DNA of 64,000 bases from positions 4,022,234 to 4,086,233 of the forward strand of contig NC_022600.1 of assembly GCF_000484535.1 (NCBI RefSeq). The letters are read 5' to 3'. The notes under the pieces were generated by a model. It had not been told where the DNA came from. It did no database searches and saw only the letters and a list, made by a program, of their open reading frames with translations. This document shows, piece by piece, positions 58,901 through 64,000 of this stretch (position 1 is its first letter; the number at the start of each line of letters is the position of its first letter). Origin of the DNA: Gloeobacter kilaueensis JS1. GTDB taxonomy: Bacteria; Cyanobacteriota; Cyanobacteriia; Gloeobacterales; Gloeobacteraceae. A program made the position numbers and the translations under genes.

Positions 58901-59094
58901 TTGGAGATGTCAGGAACCGCATCGACCCGCAGGTTGAGGAACGAATAGAGGCCCACCAGACAGGCCAGAGCCGCCCCAGCCAGAACCACGATCCGGGCGT
59001 TGAGTGCCCCGCGTACCGCCTTTTCTAACCACCCTTCCCGCTGGGCCGAAGCGGCACCCTCTCGATCGTCGTCATCCTGCCAGTCCGTTGCCAT
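55924..59094 (-). CDS. RND pump, CzcA/heavy-metal type
   Basis: 1056 residues. RIVVLAGAALACLVGLYSFL is the first helix; DAVPDISNIQVTVSTNAYGL and EVEQYVTYPVELSLQGMPRL are HME-type landmarks. Later VLVVLFVLLGNWRGGAIAAL, DFGILIDGSVVMVENILRRL and the second half ALALIFLLLYTSFGSFRPGA and LPTLYPLV. No adaptor or outer membrane gene is adjacent, so it must share partners, possibly those at 33-39 kb. Confidence 0.92.
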   Translation of the reverse strand: MATDWQDDDDREGAASAQREGWLEKAVRGALNARIVVLAGAALACLVGLYSFLNLRVDAVPDISNIQVTVSTNAYGLAPQEVEQYVTYPVELSLQGMPRLTQLRSISKYALSQVTAVFEDGTDIYWARQQVSERLKGAQDQMPKGEIKVELGPIATGLGEIYQFELRGSGYSPMQLRDILDWQIIPALRSVPGVDAVQSMGGDAREYQVWLEAEKLHGYNLSPSAVMAALERNNANAGGGYAIENGNQILLRAEGLLRSPTDIGNVIVRRTAKGSVRVQDLGTVVIGKKLAQSIVTQNGQGETVIGIVVMRKGENSAQVVERVKRRLEALKPSLPPNIEVIAFYDRSVLIERTIDTVWHNLAEGAVLVLVVLFVLLGNWRGGAIAALAIPLSLLGAVTFLSWTNTSGNLLSLGALDFGILIDGSVVMVENILRRLGEEKPKPAQRLKVVAAASVEVARPVLFAVLIITVVYLPILLLTGVAGKTFQPMALTVVFGLLTALFIALFITPATAYFLITKIPEEKETRPMAALRRLYNVLLSWCTARPRTVGSAAFALFGASLLCLPFLGSEFIPTLKEGSTVLTVNRAISASLPEAARQTTLIEQVVRSFAEVRTVVSRTGHSEQAFDPMGPDETDVFIVYHPQDTWKRFHTQAELEDAIAARLAQAVPGATIAFSQPIEQRMNELVAGVKGDVGIRIFGPDLTQLAKLGNRVAAVVAKVPGASDIKVQQVGGLPVVSARLNRRAMLAYGVDADEAMDTVLAAVDGKTVGTIFQGKPRYDLVVRFAPDSLGRPESLASLPVGSLTGELVPLAQLATVRRYEGAAQISHLEGDRNLTVQLNVHGRDLGSFVAAAQEAVNTQVVLPTGYRLEWGGQFENLQQAQARLTVLVPVALALIFLLLYTSFGSFRPGALIFLNIPLALSGGLFALALRGMPLSVTAGVGFIALFGVAVLNGVVLVSTIRRLEQVDCLSPAAAAAEGARQRLRPVLMTALVASLGFVPMALATSVGAEVQRPLATVVIGGLITSTVLTLLVLPTLYPLVCKRPARLARQLERQKVS

Positions 59095-59604
59095 TTCCTG
59101 CTAACCACTTCTCAAATCAACTCGATCATAGCTAGCGATTGTGAAACAAATGAGAAATCGAGTTTGTCAAAAAGGGGAATCTAGAAAAATCTAGAAAAGA
59201 GAAGCACGCTACCGCTAGAAGGAGCAATTATGAAAAGAATACGAAATAGTCGAAGCCATATCATGAAAATCTTGTGATTATGAAAAGATGCTGAAAACGA
59301 AGCCTGAAAGTAATCCTGTCCTTGTGTATAGAAATATTATTCAGATCGAATAGGACCGATCTGATCGAAGCCCATGGGTGAGCGATCTGTGTGGAGAACA
59401 TGAGAAACCGATAAGTTTCTGTTGCTTCGATCTTTCAAAGTACAGGAACGCGAAATATTTCAGGCTCTAGATGATGCGTCTTTGATCGCGCAGCAAAAGT
59501 TGCTTTTAAGGGCACCTTTAAGACTGACTCTCCCCAGCCGGTAGATAGCCCAGGTGCCATGATTTCCCTCGATGCACAAAACTCACAGGTCTTTTGCACT
59601 GCGC
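59095..59604. other. AT-rich intergenic segment
   Basis: 510 bases between two minus-strand genes, much lower in GC than the rest. It contains repeated CTAGAAAA motifs, a short ORF at 59230, and another unsupported frame at about 59288 (MLKTKPESNPVLVYRNIIQI, no ribosome-binding site). No RNA family or complete gene is recognised. Confidence 0.7.
59230..59277 (+). CDS. Very short ORF with a strong ribosome-binding site
   Basis: 15 residues, MKRIRNSRSHIMKIL, basic; AAGGAG lies five bases before the ATG. It could be a leader peptide or a chance frame. Nothing recognisable follows on this strand. Confidence 0.25.
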   Translation: MKRIRNSRSHIMKIL

Positions 59605-60162
59605 CTACCCAGGGCGGCGCGCCATCAGCGGCAGCAGATCGAATTCCCGGCGGATCTCGACGAGCGATCGATCCAGAAGCGGCTCGAAGGCAAGAAACGG
59701 CACGAAGCGCCCGCGCCCCCGATTGCGCCACCAGAGTCGTATCAACTCCGGCACCAACTTCGGCAGGACGAGCAGCATCGAGCTGTAGAGCCAGAGACTG
59801 CCGTGCTCTTTGATCAGATCGTCGTACATGATCTTTACGGCAGGACCGATGGCCGGATCGCGCAGTGTGCGCAGGTGATCGCTGAAGTGATAGTCGCTCG
59901 TCCACCAGGTCAGCGGTAGCAGCTTCAGCTCGTCGTACATGCCGGTATCGCAGCCGTAGATGACGTGGGAGGCATCGTGGGCGAGGATGATCCGGGCAAA
60001 GGCGGCGTCGAGCTGCCGGGGATCGGTGAGATTTGGGTGGGCTGCGTAGTACTCCTCCAGACCTTCGCGCAGGGTCTGGGAGCTGTCGCTTTTTAGATAA
60101 TCCAACCGGATCCGCCTGGGCACGGCACCCCCGCTCTGGTCAATAAAGATACGAAACAGCAT
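59605..60162 (-). CDS. Coq4-family protein
   Basis: 185 residues from the ATG at 60162. AHDASHVIYGCDTGMYDELK carries the HDxxH metal-ligand motif of Coq4, and SLWLYSSMLLVLPKLV follows. Coq4 acts in ubiquinone-type quinone synthesis in other organisms; in cyanobacteria the role is uncertain. No ribosome-binding site is clear, so the start may differ. Divergent from the TetR gene. Confidence 0.8.
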   Translation of the reverse strand: MLFRIFIDQSGGAVPRRIRLDYLKSDSSQTLREGLEEYYAAHPNLTDPRQLDAAFARIILAHDASHVIYGCDTGMYDELKLLPLTWWTSDYHFSDHLRTLRDPAIGPAVKIMYDDLIKEHGSLWLYSSMLLVLPKLVPELIRLWWRNRGRGRFVPFLAFEPLLDRSLVEIRREFDLLPLMARRPG

Positions 60163-60209
60163 CGTAACTAAAATTGAGCGAGTCAAGTTTTCGCGGGCGT
60201 CCGGGGGCT

Positions 60210-60827
60210 ATGCTTTTTGAAGTGAAGGGCGAGAAGGAACCGACGAAGAACCTGCCGGGGCGTCCCCGCAGTTCCCGAGCCAACCGGGCAATCTTGCAGG
60301 CGGCGGTCGAACTTCTGGCGGCGGTGGGCTATCAGGCGATGAGCATCGAGGCGGTGGCGCTGCGGGCGGGGGTGAGCAAGCCGACGATCTACCGCCGCTA
60401 CGCCTCGAAGGAAGAACTGGTGGCCGATGCGATTGAAACTTTGCGCCAGGAGGTGCCGATTCCAGATACCGGTAGCCTGGCGGCGGACATCGACGCGCTC
60501 CTGCACGACGCGAGTGCGATGGTGCAGACGCCGCTGGCCCGCCAGACGATGGCGATGATCATCACTTCAGCGACGAGCAGCCCCCAGTTTGCAGCGATCT
60601 ACGGCTCCAGGTACCTGATGCCCCGGCGCGAAGCGTTTGGCCTGGTGCTGGAGCGCGCCCGCACCCGAGGCGAGATCCGCGAAGGCATCGACAGCGGCCT
60701 GATTTTTGATCTGGTGAGCGGCCTGATGTTTCACGCGCTGCTGTTCGAGCCGGAAGGGGAATCCTACGAAGCTTACATCCGGCGGGGAGTACGGTTGCTG
60801 TTGGACGGCCTTGCCTCAGGCTCGTAA
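60210..60827 (+). CDS. TetR-family regulator
   Basis: 205 residues from the ATG at 60210. RANRAILQAAVELLAAVGYQ, AVALRAGVSKPTIYRRYASK is the helix-turn-helix. The C-terminal ligand domain has TPLARQTMAMIITSATSSPQ and a TetR_C-type helix bundle. Probably controls the divergent Coq4-like gene. Confidence 0.88.
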   Translation: MLFEVKGEKEPTKNLPGRPRSSRANRAILQAAVELLAAVGYQAMSIEAVALRAGVSKPTIYRRYASKEELVADAIETLRQEVPIPDTGSLAADIDALLHDASAMVQTPLARQTMAMIITSATSSPQFAAIYGSRYLMPRREAFGLVLERARTRGEIREGIDSGLIFDLVSGLMFHALLFEPEGESYEAYIRRGVRLLLDGLASGS

Positions 60828-61280
60828 TTGCCGCAGCGCCTCGTAGAGGACGACGGCGACAGCGTTGGATAGATTCAAGCTGCGCACCGCCGGTTGGGCA
60901 ATCGGGATCGTCACCGTCGGTCGATCGCTCTGAGAGAGGAGCCAGTCCGGCAGCCCCCGGCTCTCGGAGCCAAACACCAGCCAGTCGCCCGCGAAAAATT
61001 CAAAATCCCAGAGGCAAATGCCCCGGCGGGCGCTGGTGAGGACGAATCGCTCGTTGCTGTGGGCAGCGAGCAGTTCTTTTAGATCGGGATGGTAGTGCAG
61101 CTGGACGTGCTCCCAGTAGTCGAGTCCGGCGCGCTTGAGGTACCTGTCTGTCAGTTGAAAACCGAGGGTACCGACTAAGTGCAGTTCGATGCTGGTCGCC
61201 CCACAGGTGCGGGCGATGTTGCCAGTGTTGGGCGGAATCTCAGGATCGACCAGGACGACGCGGGGCCGCTTATGGCTCAT
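60816..61280 (-). CDS. trmL: tRNA (cytidine(34)-2'-O)-methyltransferase TrmL
   Basis: 154 residues from the ATG at 61280. [36 protein letters not shown] and [20 protein letters not shown] are the SPOUT motifs 1-3 of TrmL with the knot. Methylates the wobble ribose of tRNA-Leu. Overlaps the glycosyltransferase stop by 11 bases and converges on the TetR gene. Confidence 0.92.
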   Translation of the reverse strand: MSHKRPRVVLVDPEIPPNTGNIARTCGATSIELHLVGTLGFQLTDRYLKRAGLDYWEHVQLHYHPDLKELLAAHSNERFVLTSARRGICLWDFEFFAGDWLVFGSESRGLPDWLLSQSDRPTVTIPIAQPAVRSLNLSNAVAVVLYEALRQLRA

Positions 61281-62250
61281 GTTCAGCAAGGGGCGGGCGG
61301 GGGCGGGCAGCAGCGGTGCGCTCGAAGCCGCGCACTTCTTTGAGGATGTACAGGGGCCGGTTTTTGATTTCCTCGTAGATCCGGCCCACGTACTCGCCCA
61401 AAATGCCCACCGTCACCAGTTGCACCGCTCCGATAAAAAAGACCGCCGCCGCCAGTGCCCCGAAGCCATTCAGCGGTGAGCGGGTAAAAAAGCGCCAGTA
61501 GATGACCAGCCCGACCATGACAAAAGCCAGAAGCCCGGTAAAAAAGCCCATCCAGGTAGCAAGGCGCAGGGGCAGGCGGGAGAAGGAAACCAGTCCATCG
61601 AGGGCAAGGGCGAAGGATTTGGCAAAGTTGTACTTTGCCACCCCCGCCAGCCGGGGTGGCCGCTCGAAGGGCACCTCCGTCTGGGCAAAGCCCACCCAGG
61701 AGCGCAGGCCCCGCAGATAGCGGTTGCGCTCGGGCATCGTATTGAGCAGGTCAACCACCTGGCGGTCCATCAGACAAAAGTCCCCCGTATCGACGGGGAT
61801 CTGCACTTCGGCCAGCCGCTGCAATACGCGGTAGTAGACGAAGGCAAAGAGCTGCTTAGAAAGACTCTCTCGGGTGCGGGAGACGCGCCGGGCGTAGACG
61901 ACCTGGTAGCCCTCGCGCCACTTTTCCAATAGCTGCGGCAACAGTTCCGGCGGATCTTGCAGGTCGCCGTCCATCACCACCGCCACCGTACCGCTCGCAA
62001 AGTTGAGGCCGGCGGTGACGGCCACCTGATGGCCAAAGTTGCGCGAAAAGCTCAAAAGCTTTATCCGCGCATCCTTTGAGGCCAGTTCGCGGACGATGGC
62101 AGGGGTGCGGTCGCGGCTGGCATCATCGACAAAAATCAGTTCCGCCGGGCAACCCAGCGCGTCGAGCACAGCGGCCAGACGGCGGTACAGCTCCGGCAGG
62201 TTGTCCTGCTCGTTAAAAAGAGGTACCACGACTGAAAGCAGCTCGGTCAT
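61270..62250 (-). CDS. Membrane-bound family 2 glycosyltransferase
   Basis: 326 residues. [56 protein letters not shown] and [20 protein letters not shown] form the catalytic GT-A domain of DPM1/GtrB-type enzymes. Two C-terminal membrane helices follow ([20 protein letters not shown] and [20 protein letters not shown]). Transfers a sugar to a lipid carrier; sugar unknown. Confidence 0.9.
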   Translation of the reverse strand: MTELLSVVVPLFNEQDNLPELYRRLAAVLDALGCPAELIFVDDASRDRTPAIVRELASKDARIKLLSFSRNFGHQVAVTAGLNFASGTVAVVMDGDLQDPPELLPQLLEKWREGYQVVYARRVSRTRESLSKQLFAFVYYRVLQRLAEVQIPVDTGDFCLMDRQVVDLLNTMPERNRYLRGLRSWVGFAQTEVPFERPPRLAGVAKYNFAKSFALALDGLVSFSRLPLRLATWMGFFTGLLAFVMVGLVIYWRFFTRSPLNGFGALAAAVFFIGAVQLVTVGILGEYVGRIYEEIKNRPLYILKEVRGFERTAAARPRPPLAEHEP

Positions 62251-62300
62251 GATTTTGAGCGTCTGCTGTCCGTAAAAAGCTCCTCTAAGCTTACCCCGAT

Positions 62301-63536
62301 TCAGCCCGTCTCAAGGCGGGTAGCACCGCCGCGAGCGATCGCATAGCGCAACAGTGGTGGAGCGAGGAAGGTGGTGACGATGACGACGATCACGATGGCC
62401 GTGAGCAGGGCCGGATTGAGCCCCGGTACCCCGACTCCCTGGCCCACGAAGATGAGGCCCACTTCCCCGCGCGGGATCATGCCAAAACCGATGGCCATGC
62501 GGTTGACGGGCTTCGCCGGTCGTAGGACGTAGCCGCTCGCCACCTTGCCCACGATCGCCGCTACCAGCAAAAACAGGGTGATGGGCAACCCCTGCTGGGT
62601 CTGGGGATTGAAGGGATTGAGCACACTTAGATCAGTGGTCGCTCCGACGTTGACAAAGAAGACCGGCACAAAGACATCGGCCACGGGCTTGAGCCGCCGC
62701 TCAAGATCGTCGCGCTTTTCGGTCTCCGCCAGCACCAGCCCGGCGGCAAAAGAACCCAAGATCGCCTCGGAGCCCAGCGCCTGGGCCAGGTAGGCGAGGG
62801 TGAAGGCAAACACCAGGGCGCTCACGATCAGATCGCCCCGGGTGCGCAGGCGGTTGACGACTTTGACGAAGAAGGGGGCAAAAAGCCGCCCCAAAAAGAT
62901 CGCTGCCACCAGAAAGCCGGTGGCGACGAAGGTGGTGTAGGCCAGCCCCAGGGGACTTACCGCCCCGTCGCGGGTCACCCCCAGCACTACCGCCAGGATG
63001 ATGATCCCCAGGATGTCGTCGAGGATGGCCGCCCCGATAATCACCTGGCCTTCGGTGGTGTTCACCTTGCCCAGATCCCCCAGGATGCGGGCGGTGATGC
63101 CGATGCTGGTGGCGGTGAGGGCGGCCCCGGCAAAGACCGCCGGTAGAACGGGAACTCCGAAAAGCCAGATCAGACCAGCGGTGCCCAGCAAAAAAGGCAT
63201 GGCCACCCCGACGGTGGCCACCAGCGAAGCGAGGGGTCCCACCCGGAGCAGTTCTTTAAGATCGGATTCCAGTCCGATTTCAAACAGCAACAAGATCACC
63301 CCCAGCTCAGCCAGAACCGAGATCACCTCGTTGCCGCTGCCCAGAAGCCGCAGCCCCGAGACACCGACGAGCACACCAAAGATCAGCTCCCCCAGCACCG
63401 CCGGTAGTTGCAGGCGAACCGCCAGCTCTCCCCCCAGTTTGCTCGCCAGATAGACGACCACCAGGGCAACAAGCGTCGTGAGCAGAGGACTGGCGGTGGG
63501 GGAAGTCGCTGCCAGCAGCGGAAAAAATAGACTCAC
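62301..63536 (-). CDS. Cation:proton antiporter, CPA2 family
   Basis: 411 residues from the GTG at 63536; longer frames run past the divergent wecB start. About twelve helices: [80 protein letters not shown] with the paired DD typical of ion-binding. The C-terminal KefB-like tail is missing or short. Likely Na+/H+ or K+/H+ exchange. Confidence 0.9.
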   Translation of the reverse strand: MSLFFPLLAATSPTASPLLTTLVALVVVYLASKLGGELAVRLQLPAVLGELIFGVLVGVSGLRLLGSGNEVISVLAELGVILLLFEIGLESDLKELLRVGPLASLVATVGVAMPFLLGTAGLIWLFGVPVLPAVFAGAALTATSIGITARILGDLGKVNTTEGQVIIGAAILDDILGIIILAVVLGVTRDGAVSPLGLAYTTFVATGFLVAAIFLGRLFAPFFVKVVNRLRTRGDLIVSALVFAFTLAYLAQALGSEAILGSFAAGLVLAETEKRDDLERRLKPVADVFVPVFFVNVGATTDLSVLNPFNPQTQQGLPITLFLLVAAIVGKVASGYVLRPAKPVNRMAIGFGMIPRGEVGLIFVGQGVGVPGLNPALLTAIVIVVIVTTFLAPPLLRYAIARGGATRLETG

Positions 63537-63630
63537 AGCGTCAGCTCGGTTACTTTTGATTGGATTCCAGGAAGACAACCCCCCGGATCCAACGAAGAAT
63601 AGACTGATCTGGCCACAGTAAACTGTCCAA

Positions 63631-64000
63631 ATGAGCAAAGTTGCAATTGTCCTGGGTACCCGCCCGGAGGCGGTCAAACTGGCACCGGTGATCTTGCGCT
63701 TTCGGGCCTGCCCGCGCATCGAGACGCGGGTGATCCTCACCGGACAGCACCGGGAGATGCTGCACCAGACGCTGGCCTGGTTCGACATCGAGGCGGACAG
63801 TGATCTGCAGATTATGACGCCCCGCCAGAGCCTTGCCCAGATCACCTGCCGGGCGCTCACGGGGCTGGAAGACGTTTTTCAACAGGAGCGGCCCGAACTG
63901 GTGATCGTGCAGGGCGACACGACCACCACCTTCGCCGCTGCCTTAGCGGCCTTCTATCAAAAAATTCCCCTGGGCCACGTCGAGGCGGGCCTGCGCACCG
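63631..64000 (+). CDS. wecB: UDP-N-acetylglucosamine 2-epimerase, N-terminal part (cut by window edge)
   Basis: The first 123 residues are present and the gene runs off the right edge. MSKVAIVLGTRPEAVKLAPV, TGQHREMLHQTLAWFDI, VIVQGDTTTTFAAALAAFYQ and LGHVEAGLRT are WecB landmarks. Makes UDP-ManNAc for surface polysaccharides, consistent with the nearby glycosyltransferase. Confidence 0.92.
   Translation, partial: MSKVAIVLGTRPEAVKLAPVILRFRACPRIETRVILTGQHREMLHQTLAWFDIEADSDLQIMTPRQSLAQITCRALTGLEDVFQQERPELVIVQGDTTTTFAAALAAFYQKIPLGHVEAGLRT

Overview
The window is one contig of a high-GC, Gloeobacter-like cyanobacterium. The evidence is the photosystem I gene psaF, the PSI biogenesis gene btpA, an LptB/LptA pair, and the tiny single-helix ORF behind psaF where most cyanobacteria carry psaJ. 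The species cannot be fixed from sequence alone.

Layout. 0-5 kb: a cut-off glycogen-debranching-type gene, smc, and a lone alpha/beta-hydrolase-like gene. 5.2-11.7 kb: a seven-gene minus-strand cluster with a VirB4-type ATPase, a VirB3-like membrane protein, other small membrane proteins and a muramidase, resembling a minimal type IV secretion module. 11.9-19.1 kb: a tRNA-Ser gene followed by two tandem islands bounded by three direct repeats of the tRNA 3' half. The islands hold an integrase stump, a decayed ISAs1 element, an IS5-type element, phage-like regulators, a DUF6883/DUF4926/DUF6887 operon and a DUF433/PIN toxin-antitoxin pair. Several of these genes are broken. 19-33 kb: chromosomal genes including a TerC gene under a yybP-ykoY riboswitch, an FtsH-type protease with two AAA modules, a truncated RES toxin with its antitoxin, RNase III overlapping a folK-acetyltransferase fusion, btpA, a methyltransferase, Fic and Uma2. 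33-41.6 kb: a metal-efflux locus (PII-like protein, CusB-, CusA- and TolC-type genes) divergent from a two-component system. 41.6-50.8 kb: psaF and its small partner, lptB/lptA, NUDIX, mutL, a Septu-like HNH plus ATPase defence pair, an ABC ATPase and tmk. 50.8-64 kb: FMN reductase, gamma-glutamyltransferase, a catalase-fold protein, an IS110 element, a second large RND pump, Coq4-like, TetR, trmL, a glycosyltransferase, a cation antiporter and the start of wecB.

The most striking observation is the IS110 element at 54.5-55.8 kb. Its 203-base leader folds into two internal loops. One loop carries segments matching the two halves of the site where the element sits; the other matches the element's own ends. 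This is the layout of an IS110 bridge RNA. The target lies inside a G-rich dispersed repeat present three times in the window, and the copy at 32.77 kb still holds an intact, unoccupied match to the guide.
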